This document shows positions 23,346 through 29,192 of a DNA stretch of 29,192 nt, piece after piece. The stretch covers positions 1 to 29,192 of the forward strand of contig CAZMLU010000018.1 in the NCBI GenBank assembly GCA_964567295.1. The letters run 5' to 3'. Within the stretch, counting starts at the first letter, position 1. Each line of letters opens with the position of its first letter. The DNA comes from SLJK01 sp964567295 (lineage in GTDB: Bacteria; Bacillota; Dethiobacteria; DTU022; UBA8154). Made by a program: the position numbers and the translations under genes. The notes under the pieces were generated by a model that made no database searches, was not told the origin of the DNA, and saw nothing but the letters and a program-made list of their open reading frames with translations.

Positions 23346-23813
23346 TCAGTCGGCATAATACTTCATGCTGGTTTTTTTAAATTCCCTGGTGCTGTATAGA
23401 ATTAAGTAATCTTTGATTCCTGAATCCATAGATATCTTTTTCACTACCTTTTCACATTTTTCCCGGGAAGTGCTGTGGATCATGGTATAGATATTGTACG
23501 GCCACCCCGCATGTGAGGGGCGCTGGTAAACGTGGCTGGCCTCAGTATAAGAGGCCATTAAGTGCCCGATATCTTCTACTATTTCTTCAGGTACACACCA
23601 GGCTACCAAGGCATTTGCTACGAATCCTGAGCGGCGGTGGTGCAAAATAGCGCCCACCCTTTTAAGCAGCCCATCCTTTTTCATTTGGGTCAGGCGGTTC
23701 AATAGTTCTTCCTGGGAAATGCCAACTTCCCTGGCCAGTTCCCGGTAAGGCTCCCGTGTCAGGGGGATATCTCCTTGTATGGCAGTTATGATTTTTTTCG
23801 ACAGAGAGTCCAC
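23346..23813 (-). CDS. ahbB: Siroheme decarboxylase subunit AhbB (Lrp/AsnC-like)
   Basis: AhbA and AhbB together remove the two acetate carboxyls of siroheme to give 12,18-didecarboxysiroheme, the first step of the Ahb heme pathway. The 155-residue protein has an N-terminal winged-helix half (YRELAREVGISQEELLNRL and MKKDGLLKRVGAILHHRRSG) and a C-terminal Lrp/AsnC-like fold with the conserved SHVYQRPSHAGWPYNIYTM (about 93-111). The His, Tyr and Trp residues there are expected at the tetrapyrrole pocket. The start is GTG 23813 with AGAGGTG seven bases upstream. The A/B assignment rests on this His-Tyr-Pro-Trp motif and on order. These proteins are often annotated as NirL/NirH-like or as transcription regulators, but context makes them enzymes. 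Confidence 0.88.
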   Translation of the reverse strand: MDSLSKKIITAIQGDIPLTREPYRELAREVGISQEELLNRLTQMKKDGLLKRVGAILHHRRSGFVANALVAWCVPEEIVEDIGHLMASYTEASHVYQRPSHAGWPYNIYTMIHSTSREKCEKVVKKISMDSGIKDYLILYSTREFKKTSMKYYAD

Positions 23814-23835
23814 TTTTTTACACCTCTTTACACCT

Positions 23836-24288
23836 CTACTTCAAGGTCAGGTTGAATTTCAACTTGAAAAGCCTCAGGGCAGGAAGCTTCATCACCTGTT
23901 CAACACCTTCCATAGCCTTTACCTGTTCCAGGAGAGCGTCAATTTCCACCTCGCTCGCTCCTGTTAGCGTAAACCAGAGATTGTAGCGACTGTTATTGCG
24001 TTCATAATTGTGGGTTACTCCCCTGTAAGCATTTATATGTTTTGCAATATGTTCCAGTTTTTGGGGATCTACCCGTGCTGCCGTTAGGGTGCTGGTAAAA
24101 CCAAGTGCCGGGGAATGGAAAACCCCACCGATACGTCGAATATAGCCCTTTTTCTTTAAACGGTTAGTCCTTTCCAGGGCTTCTTCTTCGGAGATGCCCA
24201 GAAGTCGACCTATTTCCAGAAAAGGGCGGCTGCTGATAGGAAAATCATTTTGCAAGTGGTTTAAAAGTTCTTTATCGATTTTCTCCAA
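23836..24288 (-). CDS. ahbA: Siroheme decarboxylase subunit AhbA (Lrp/AsnC-like)
   Basis: Partner of AhbB in siroheme decarboxylation. The 150-residue reading begins EKIDKELLNHLQNDFPI, then the helix-turn-helix region FLEIGRLLGISEEEALERTN and LKKKGYIRRIGGVF, and in the C-terminal half GVTHNYERNNSRYNLWFTL. This matches the family, with a His and Tyr at positions comparable to AhbB. An open reading extends upstream to 24411, but that part lies inside ahbD and has no family similarity. The favoured start is TTG 24288, behind GGGAGGGG, and it overlaps the ahbD end by 17 bases. CTG 24291 is adjacent and could also serve. Confidence 0.87.
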   Translation of the reverse strand: MEKIDKELLNHLQNDFPISSRPFLEIGRLLGISEEEALERTNRLKKKGYIRRIGGVFHSPALGFTSTLTAARVDPQKLEHIAKHINAYRGVTHNYERNNSRYNLWFTLTGASEVEIDALLEQVKAMEGVEQVMKLPALRLFKLKFNLTLK

Positions 24289-25291
24289 CAGGTTTCCCCT
24301 CCCTGGTAGAAGGTTCATACAGGCACCAAGGATCTTGTGACATATAATCCTCTTCATAATAATAGGCTCTGGCGCGACAGCCGCTACAGGTTTCCAAGTA
24401 ACGGCATTCACCGCATTTGCCCCCCAGTTTTTCGTTTCTCAGGCGATTAAACACTTCACCTTCCCGCCAAATTCGGGAAAAGGGGATCTCCAGAACATTT
24501 CCTACCTTCACGGGCAGGTAGGGACAGGGATTTACATCTCCGTTAGGAGTAATGCAGCAATAGGCTGTTCCCGCCAGGCACCCGCGGCTGAAACGGGTTG
24601 TGATTCCTTTTTGGGCGGTTATGCGCATGAATTGTGGAGCACAGGTGGGTTTGAGTTCCAGGGAGACCTCTTTTTGTTTGTTCAAAATACGTTGCAGCAG
24701 TTTTTCGTACTTTTCGCGCCTTAAGGCTTCCCTTTCCATATTCAGGGCCCGGCCGGAGGGTACCAGGAAAAAAATATGGTGGGCCTCGGCCCCAAGTTCT
24801 ACAGAAAAATCGGTGATCTGCTCAAATTCATCATAATTCTTTTCCACTACCGTGGTATGTACCTGGAATTCCAGTCCTTCTTTGCGGCAGTTTTTCATCC
24901 CTTCTACTGCTTTATGCCAACTACCAGGAACCTGGCGAAGTTCATCGTGAAAATCTTTGCCGGCGCTGTCCAGGCTTATACCCATGCGCACTGCTCCCGA
25001 TTGTTTTAATCGCCGGGCCATCTCTCGGGTAATAGTGGTACCGGTCGTGCCGAATACGGGCCGAAGTCCCAGTCCCCTGGCATGGGAGGTAAGTTCTAAA
25101 ATATCGTCTCTCAGGAGTGGCTCTCCACCGCTAAAGATAATAATATTAAAACCGCTTTCGGCGATTTCGCCAAGGAGTTTTTTGCCTTCCTCCGTGGAAA
25201 GCTCACCAGCTTCTGTTTCACCTGCATCTCTGTAGCAATGTCGACAGTGAAGATGGCATTTTCGCGTTGTGTTCCAGGAGATGAGTTTCAT
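24272..25291 (-). CDS. ahbD: Radical SAM heme synthase AhbD (NirJ2-like)
   Basis: AhbD is expected to decarboxylate oxidatively the two propionates of iron-coproporphyrin III to the vinyl groups of heme b, without oxygen. The 339-residue protein starts ISWNTTRKCHLHCRHCYRDA, with the radical SAM cysteines C12, C16 and C19. FSGGEPLLRDDILEL follows for SAM binding. The C-terminal SPASM-like region has cysteines in FSRGCLAGTAYCCITPNGDVNPC and in GKCGECRYLETCSGCRARA (auxiliary iron-sulfur cluster). The N-terminus also resembles proteins annotated NirJ2 in Heliobacteria and Peptococcaceae, which occupy the same step. It starts three bases after ahbC. Whether it is strictly AhbD or NirJ2 cannot be settled by eye. 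Confidence 0.85.
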   Translation of the reverse strand: MKLISWNTTRKCHLHCRHCYRDAGETEAGELSTEEGKKLLGEIAESGFNIIIFSGGEPLLRDDILELTSHARGLGLRPVFGTTGTTITREMARRLKQSGAVRMGISLDSAGKDFHDELRQVPGSWHKAVEGMKNCRKEGLEFQVHTTVVEKNYDEFEQITDFSVELGAEAHHIFFLVPSGRALNMEREALRREKYEKLLQRILNKQKEVSLELKPTCAPQFMRITAQKGITTRFSRGCLAGTAYCCITPNGDVNPCPYLPVKVGNVLEIPFSRIWREGEVFNRLRNEKLGGKCGECRYLETCSGCRARAYYYEEDYMSQDPWCLYEPSTREGKPVGENR

Positions 25292-25294
25292 CTT

Positions 25295-26479
25295 TTAACC
25301 CCCATCAAAAATCTCTTTATCTGTCAGATAGCAGGCAGGATCAGGTGCCCAAAAGTCGCCACATACCGCCTCTGCCCTGGAGCGGAAATTGCCGTTACAA
25401 ACAGTTAGCCACCGGCATTTGCTGCAACGACCTTTAAGCAGAGGTTTTCGATCTTTCAGACCACGTAGAATGGGGTGAGAAGTATCTGTCCAGATGTCGC
25501 CAAAAAAGCACTCTTTTACGTTACCGAAAACATGGTTGGGGGTAAACTGGTCGGGATGGACAAAACCTTCATTGTCCACAGCCGCAATTGCTATACCACT
25601 ACGATTTCCGCCGTTACTGGATAAAAGTTCCCAAATCCGTTCTGCTGCCTTTTTGTTTGATTTTTTCATTTGCAAGTAAAGATAGACGCCGTCAGCGTGG
25701 TTATCCACTGTTAATATCTCTTTCAGGTTCCCTGACTTCTCCATGGTCAGCACTTCTTCGGCGATGTAATCGAGCAGCTCGCGGTTCTCTTCTGCTAAAA
25801 TATCTTCTTTTACCATATCGCTTCCCCGTCCAGAATATGCCAGGTGATAGAAGCAGAGCCTTGGAATGTCTTCTTCTTTAACCAGGCGGAAAATTTCGGG
25901 CACTTCTATTAAGTTGTGACGGGTTACGGTAAAACGAACCCCAACCTTTAATCCAGCCGCCAGGCAGTGGTAAATACCCCTTAAAGCCCTGTCAAAGGCG
26001 CCTTTATGACCCCGGAAAAGGTCGTGGTTTTCACCGATTCCATCGAGGCTAACCCCCACGTATCCGATACCAACTTTTTTAAACTGCCGCGCTGCCTCTG
26101 CATCGATCAGAGTTCCGTTGGTGGATATCGTGGCACGTAGTCCCCTTGAAGCAGCATAATCTACCAGTTCATAGAAGTCCTTTCTCATTAGGGGCTCCCC
26201 CCCGGAAAAGAGTAGAACAGGCACCCTAAATACTGCCAGGTCATCGATAAACTTGCGTGCTTCTTCCGTGCTGAGTTCTCCCTCGTAGGCACATTTTTCA
26301 GAGGCGGAGTAACAGTGAACACAATTCAGATTGCAGGTGCGCGTACAGTTCCAAACCACCACGGGACCCCATTTCCCTGTGGTGCCTTGAACTTCTCCCC
26401 GGGAGGGGATGCCGTAACGCAGTTTATCACCATAGTGGTCGGCACTTTTGCATAAGAGCTTGGTAACGCTAATCATCAC
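25295..26479 (-). CDS. ahbC: Radical SAM Fe-coproporphyrin III synthase AhbC (NirJ1-like)
   Basis: AhbC removes the two acetate side chains of 12,18-didecarboxysiroheme to leave methyl groups, giving Fe-coproporphyrin III. The 394-residue protein begins ISVTKLLCKSADHYGDKLRYG, a family-specific leader. The radical SAM motif WNCTRTCNLNCVHCYSAS follows (C49, C53, C56), then VPVLLFSGGEPLMRKDFYEL. The C-terminal twitch/SPASM-like part has GRCSKCRWLTVCNGNFRSRA and later Cys residues in VCGDFW and DPACYL. It starts at ATG 26479 (GGGGAGG six bases upstream). The gap before it holds a palindrome that may be an operator. It heads ahbC-ahbD-ahbA-ahbB. NirJ proteins of heme d1 synthesis are the closest alternative, but no nirS, nirF or nirE is nearby. 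Confidence 0.87.
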   Translation of the reverse strand: MMISVTKLLCKSADHYGDKLRYGIPSRGEVQGTTGKWGPVVVWNCTRTCNLNCVHCYSASEKCAYEGELSTEEARKFIDDLAVFRVPVLLFSGGEPLMRKDFYELVDYAASRGLRATISTNGTLIDAEAARQFKKVGIGYVGVSLDGIGENHDLFRGHKGAFDRALRGIYHCLAAGLKVGVRFTVTRHNLIEVPEIFRLVKEEDIPRLCFYHLAYSGRGSDMVKEDILAEENRELLDYIAEEVLTMEKSGNLKEILTVDNHADGVYLYLQMKKSNKKAAERIWELLSSNGGNRSGIAIAAVDNEGFVHPDQFTPNHVFGNVKECFFGDIWTDTSHPILRGLKDRKPLLKGRCSKCRWLTVCNGNFRSRAEAVCGDFWAPDPACYLTDKEIFDGG

Positions 26480-26502
26480 TTTCCTCCCCGTTTTGCTATC
26501 TA

Positions 26503-26514
26503 GTTAGCGCTAAC
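26503..26514. promoter_or_regulatory. Perfect 12 bp palindrome (GTTAGCGCTAAC) upstream of ahbC
   Basis: The sequence is fully self-complementary and sits 24 bases before the ahbC start, in the 105 bp gap after hemA. Such a palindrome looks like an operator for a dimeric regulator. On the minus strand, TATAAA and TATTAT hexamers (26519-26527) lie directly upstream, and two exact TATAAT hexamers lie at 26575-26580 and 26584-26589. None has a convincing -35 at normal spacing. Confidence 0.5.
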
Positions 26515-26584
26515 AGAATTTATAATAATTGTTTACCTTCAGCATGCATTTTAACAATTCTCCCCTAGTCACGTATTATACTTA

Positions 26585-27847
26585 TTATATTCCCAAGATC
26601 TTGATAATATATTTTTCTGCCTCCTCAAAATCGGGCTCTAAAGACAGATCTTTCATGTTCAGCACAGGATCTCTTAGCAGTTCATTTACCAGGCTACGGG
26701 TAAGTTTGTCGATTGTTTCTTGCTCTTTGGGAGAGAGAGCGGAGAGCTTGTTTTTAAATTGCGCCAGTTTTTGCTGGCGGGCATTTTCAGCCTTTTGACG
26801 CAGGGAAGTAATATAGGGGATAACCCGTTGGCGGTGGTACCAGCGCACGAAACTTCTTACCTGGTCTTGAATAATGACTTCTGCTTTGCTGGCTTCTGCC
26901 TTCCTGTGCTCCAGGTTTTCTGCTATAATATCCTGAATGTCGTCCAGGTTATAGAGGTGTACTCCTGGAAGGGATTCTACCTGGGGTTCAATGTTGCGTG
27001 GTACTCCCAGATCGATCATAAGTAGAGAACGCCCGCCTTCTTCTGGTAAGCAAGGAAGTATTTTTTCCTTTGTAACAATATAATGTGGAGCGTTAGTAGC
27101 GCAAATAATCACATCTGCCTTACGCAGTCCTTCTTCCAGGCGAGTCAGGTTGATGGTTTTTCCCTGGAACTTCCTGGCCAGTTCAAGGCCTCTTTCCCGG
27201 CGCCGTGTGGCTACTATTACCTCTTTGGTTCCAAGTTCAAAAAGGTTTTGTAGGGTTAGTTTGGCCATCTCTCCAGTTCCGACGACCAACAAGGTTTGGT
27301 TTCCCAGGGAGGTAAAAAGTTTTTTAGCCACTTCTGCGGCAGCATAACCAAAGGAAATCGCATGCTGTCCTAAAGCGGTCTGGGTATGGACCTTTTTGCC
27401 GGTGGAGAGGGCTGTTTGACAGAGGTTGTGCAGGTAAGTGCCGGTAAAACTGCTGTCGCTGCAGTGATAGTAAGCCTCTTTAACCTGTCCCAGGACCTCT
27501 GTTTCTCCCAGCACCATAGAGTCCAGTCCAGCAGTTACCCTGAAAAGATGCTTGACAGCATCTCCTTCCTCCATCGTATAACATATCTCCAATAGCTTTC
27601 CGTCCAGTTGGGTGTTTTTTATTTTCTGAAACGAACTTAGAAAGCTGTGAGTTAGCTTGCTGCTTTCTTGACAGATGGCATAGAGTTCTGTCCGATTACA
27701 GGTTGAAAAAAGAAAACATTCCTCTATTCCTTCTTGCTGGAGAAGGTCATTTAAGATTAGCTCCGACTCTTCTTTCTGCAGGGAAAGTTTTTCGCGCAGG
27801 TCAATACCGGCTTGTTTATGGTTTACACCGAAAAGGACCAGTGACAT
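26585..27847 (-). CDS. hemA: Glutamyl-tRNA reductase HemA
   Basis: HemA reduces glutamyl-tRNA to glutamate-1-semialdehyde with NADPH, the first committed step for all tetrapyrroles made here. The 420-residue protein begins LVLFGVNHKQAGIDLREKL and has the nucleophilic Cys in FSTCNRTELYAI (C50), GLDSMVLGETEVLGQVKEAY, the nucleotide-binding VVGTGEMAKLTLQNL and the dimerisation region LRQKAENARQQKLAQ near the C-terminus. It starts at ATG 27847 with GAGAGGTG seven bases upstream. It is placed second, after cbiX, behind a cobalamin riboswitch, so precursor supply may follow B12 status. It is unlinked from hemL, which is on the plus strand. Confidence 0.96.
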   Translation of the reverse strand: MSLVLFGVNHKQAGIDLREKLSLQKEESELILNDLLQQEGIEECFLFSTCNRTELYAICQESSKLTHSFLSSFQKIKNTQLDGKLLEICYTMEEGDAVKHLFRVTAGLDSMVLGETEVLGQVKEAYYHCSDSSFTGTYLHNLCQTALSTGKKVHTQTALGQHAISFGYAAAEVAKKLFTSLGNQTLLVVGTGEMAKLTLQNLFELGTKEVIVATRRRERGLELARKFQGKTINLTRLEEGLRKADVIICATNAPHYIVTKEKILPCLPEEGGRSLLMIDLGVPRNIEPQVESLPGVHLYNLDDIQDIIAENLEHRKAEASKAEVIIQDQVRSFVRWYHRQRVIPYITSLRQKAENARQQKLAQFKNKLSALSPKEQETIDKLTRSLVNELLRDPVLNMKDLSLEPDFEEAEKYIIKILGI

Positions 27848-27914
27848 GGAGATTCACCTCTCTCTTACCGAACCAAATTTGCCATGGAATCTTCTATAAA
27901 AGAATAGATTCAGC

Positions 27915-28304
27915 TTATATTTTGGAGGGCAAGTGTTCTTTAACTCTGTCCCATAGAATGTTAAGAAGCCTTTCGTCAGAACCCAGGGGAGGGCACTGCC
28001 TGAAATGGACAGTGGGGTGTTGTTCTCGCATTTGGGAGACAATTTCAGGTATGTCGTTTGTTATATGTGCCCCTGAAGTTAAAAACAGGGGAGCTATTAG
28101 TATTTCCTTGCAGCCCTCTTTTACAGCTTCTTTAATAGATTCCCCCAAGGAGGGAGTTCCAAATTGCATAAAAGCGGTATAAATGTAAAGTTTGTCCCGT
28201 TCCTGTTTTTGCTGTCTCCATATCTCCACCAGTTTTTCAACTTCATTGTTGGCAGTGCTTAGCCTGCTTCCGTGAGCTAAGGTTATAATAGCAGTCTTGG
28301 CCAT
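27915..28304 (-). CDS. cbiX: Short sirohydrochlorin chelatase CbiX
   Basis: CbiX inserts Co2+ into sirohydrochlorin to form cobalt-sirohydrochlorin, the entry to the anaerobic corrin pathway. The 129-residue protein is the short, homodimer-forming type. The two metal-binding His residues are seen in ITLAHGSR (H11) and LTSGAHITNDIP (H80). An open reading extends upstream to 28421 through the terminator and riboswitch platform. The true start is ATG 28304, with GGGGA about six bases upstream and the family N-terminus MAKTAIITLAHGSR. No other chelatase is seen in the window, so CbiX may also insert Fe2+ to make siroheme for AhbAB; this is inference. It is the first gene behind the minus-strand riboswitch. 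Confidence 0.92.
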   Translation of the reverse strand: MAKTAIITLAHGSRLSTANNEVEKLVEIWRQQKQERDKLYIYTAFMQFGTPSLGESIKEAVKEGCKEILIAPLFLTSGAHITNDIPEIVSQMREQHPTVHFRQCPPLGSDERLLNILWDRVKEHLPSKI

Positions 28305-28376
28305 GTTTTTCCCCTGCGGCAGCTCTCGAAATAGCCGAAAGGGTTGCCTCCTTTCCTGTCTTGAAGTTCTTTGAAT

Positions 28377-28404
28377 AAAAAAACCCACCTTCACCAAGTG
28401 GGGT
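28377..28404 (-). terminator. Riboswitch terminator before cbiX
   Basis: On the minus strand CCCACTT pairs with AAGGTGGG (one bulged G) around the loop GGTG, followed by seven T residues. It lies about 70 bases before cbiX and about 55 after the aptamer, the position expected for an attenuator. Confidence 0.75.
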
Positions 28405-28457
28405 AAAATTACCGATATCATTCATCGATACCTTCCCTCCGAAGGCATTTCCTAAAC

Positions 28458-28628
28458 ATATTTAAAAAGGCTGGTTTCCTGGCTTGCGTTTCTGTCTACT
28501 TCCTGCCCCTTCCCGGAGAAGGTGCTCCAGTGGTTATGGCAGGTTTCGTCTTCGCTTACAGTAGCGGGGGCTGCAGGGGCTTTAAACCCCTTTCCCATTT
28601 TCCCCGTTTAGGGAACCTTTTTAAATAT
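28458..28628 (-). promoter_or_regulatory. Cobalamin riboswitch controlling cbiX and downstream heme genes
   Basis: On the minus strand the order is AATGGGAAAGGGG, TTTAAAGCCCCTGCAGCCCC, CGCTACTGTAAGCG and the B12 box AAGCCAGGAAACCAGCC (near 28468-28484). The P1 helix is a perfect 13 bp complement between 28616-28628 and 28458-28470. This is longer and more AT-rich than in the other riboswitch in this window. A terminator lies downstream. It should reduce cbiX transcription when cobalamin is abundant. Confidence 0.95.
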
Positions 28629-28654
28629 AATATGTAATTAGTAACTCCATGGAT

Positions 28655-28683
28655 ATGTTAGCATAGCTGGGGCTTCTTTGCAA
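28655..28683 (-). promoter_or_regulatory. Candidate promoter for the cbiX-hemA-ahb transcript
   Basis: On the minus strand TTGCAA (28678-28683) and TAACAT (28655-28660) are separated by 17 bases. Each matches consensus at four of six positions. A start near 28648 would place the transcript's 5' end about 20 bases before the riboswitch P1 helix. Confidence 0.4.
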
Positions 28684-28708
28684 CTGCCATCTTAATAGTG
28701 AGCGTTTT

Positions 28709-29107
28709 TTACAAAAAGTTCTTGCCGTAAAAAAAGCCAATGAGGGAAAGGGTTCCTGATAAAAAAGCCCCCCAGAGAATATCAACCAGTGTTACTGTCA
28801 GGGGCCAGTTTTTGACTGTGGCCAGGTTGGTCAGGTCGTAGGTGGCGTAGGTAACGATTCCAAAAAAGATACCGGCCATTAGTGCGGTGGTCCAGCTACC
28901 ATGAGACAGTGAAGGATAAATGACAAAATAGACCAGTCCTCCTACGAAGATAAGGTAAAAAATGATGGCGGCAGGCCAGTTAATATTCGTTTTCATTAAA
29001 AATCCCAGATGTTCACGGTAAAAATTTCTGGCAACCAGACCCAGCCAGATCATGTCGATCAACAGAAAAAAACCAAATGTTACCAGGTACAATTTTAAGA
29101 ATTGCAT
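28709..29107 (-). CDS. Small membrane protein, DUF2177 family
   Basis: The 132-residue protein has four predicted membrane helices, near residues 3-24, 46-66, 74-92 and 107-128. The pattern FGFFLLIDMIWLGLVARNFY near the N-terminus and GIVTYATYDLTNLATVKNWP in the third helix region match what I recall of DUF2177, whose function is unknown. The start ATG 29107 has AGGAGG (minus strand, 29120-29125) 12 bases upstream, a little far. It may share a transcript with the partial gene to its right, whose stop is 21 bases upstream. No link to tetrapyrrole metabolism is apparent. It ends about 25 bases before the promoter candidate of the cbiX operon. Confidence 0.8.
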   Translation of the reverse strand: MQFLKLYLVTFGFFLLIDMIWLGLVARNFYREHLGFLMKTNINWPAAIIFYLIFVGGLVYFVIYPSLSHGSWTTALMAGIFFGIVTYATYDLTNLATVKNWPLTVTLVDILWGAFLSGTLSLIGFFYGKNFL

Positions 29108-29128
29108 CGTTTGTTTCAGCCTCCTGCC

Positions 29129-29191
29129 TTAGTCTACTTTTTGGGGAACCAGGGGAAGAATTTGCTGGTGGTCTTTGCGTATGCCTGGAAT
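29129..29191 (-). CDS. C-terminal end of an unidentified gene (partial)
   Basis: One minus-strand frame enters from the right edge and reads IPGIRKDHQQILPLVPQKVD before a stop at 29129-29131. That is 20 residues with coding-like character, placed just upstream of the DUF2177 gene and in the same direction. The family cannot be told from so little, and it could be a chance open frame. Confidence 0.45.
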   Translation of the reverse strand: MPGIRKDHQQILPLVPQKVD

Positions 29192-29192
29192 T

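Noticed and set aside
23346..24288. AhbA and AhbB as Lrp/AsnC transcription regulators
   Set aside because: They have the fold, but occur as a tandem pair next to two radical SAM heme enzymes and carry the His-Tyr blocks of siroheme decarboxylases.
24289..24411. Upstream extension of ahbA
   Set aside because: These codons lie inside ahbD in another frame and do not resemble AhbA. TTG 24288 with GGGAGGGG gives the normal length.
27886..27910. Inverted repeat GAATCT...AGATTC between cbiX and hemA as a terminator
   Set aside because: The stem is imperfect with an A-rich middle and no T-run follows on the minus strand, so termination is not supported.
27703..28182. 159-codon plus-strand open frame
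   Set aside because: Antisense to hemA and cbiX, with no motif.
28305..28421. N-terminal extension of cbiX to 28421
   Set aside because: It runs through the riboswitch terminator and has no family similarity; ATG 28304 has a ribosome-binding site and gives the known CbiX N-terminus.
1..29192. CRISPR arrays, insertion sequences, tRNA or rRNA genes
   Set aside because: I found no spaced direct repeats, transposase frames, cloverleaf sequences or rRNA-like stretches in the window.

Overview
This window is almost entirely a tetrapyrrole biosynthesis supercluster. It encodes the route from glutamyl-tRNA to uroporphyrinogen III, siroheme and nearly all of the anaerobic (early cobalt insertion) cobalamin pathway, plus the siroheme-dependent (Ahb) heme pathway. 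Gram-positive-like Shine-Dalgarno sequences (AGGAGG type), frequent TTG and GTG starts, intrinsic terminators, riboswitch attenuation and NirJ1/NirJ2-like radical SAM enzymes suggest a strictly anaerobic Firmicute of the Clostridia, perhaps Peptococcaceae or a relative. This placement is inferred from gene content only.

Layout, plus strand. Positions 1-54 hold a terminator-like hairpin directly before cbiB. The late corrin genes cbiB-cobS-cobD-cobT-cobC follow (58-4648). Next come precorrin-2 dehydrogenase, hemC, a cobA-hemD fusion, hemB and hemL (4687-10162), which make uroporphyrinogen III and precorrin-2/sirohydrochlorin. A promoter, a cobalamin riboswitch and two tandem terminator hairpins (10211-10538) precede a cobalt ECF transporter in the order cbiQ-cbiO-cbiM, with no cbiN (10574-12878). 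After a roughly 300 bp non-coding gap, the corrin ring operon cbiP-cbiA-cbiC-cbiD-cbiE-cbiT-cbiL-cbiF-cbiG-cbiH-cbiJ runs to 23311, mostly with overlapping start and stop codons.

Layout, minus strand, convergent with the above. A second cobalamin riboswitch with its own terminator (28377-28628) precedes cbiX (cobalt/iron chelatase), hemA, ahbC, ahbD, ahbA and ahbB. The heme operon and the first committed enzyme of all tetrapyrrole synthesis therefore sit downstream of a B12 sensor. A 105 bp gap before ahbC holds a perfect 12 bp palindrome and -10-like hexamers that may give the heme genes separate control. At the right edge are a small DUF2177-like membrane protein and the C-terminal tail of one more gene.

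Together: HemA and HemL make aminolevulinate, HemB/HemC/HemD make uroporphyrinogen III, and CobA and the dehydrogenase make sirohydrochlorin. CbiX inserts cobalt (and perhaps iron). Cobalt goes to CbiL-H-F-G-D-J-E-T-C-A-P, CbiB/CobD and CobS/CobT/CobC; iron goes to AhbAB, AhbC and AhbD to make heme. Not seen here are CobU/CobY (cobinamide kinase/guanylyltransferase), a corrinoid adenosyltransferase and lower-ligand (BluB/Bza) genes.

The most notable points are the B12 riboswitch upstream of heme genes, two genes (cobC, cbiA) that appear to start at CTG, a CobT tail that runs through the start of cobC, and the missing CbiN. All core proteins belong to known families; I did not find a wholly new system.
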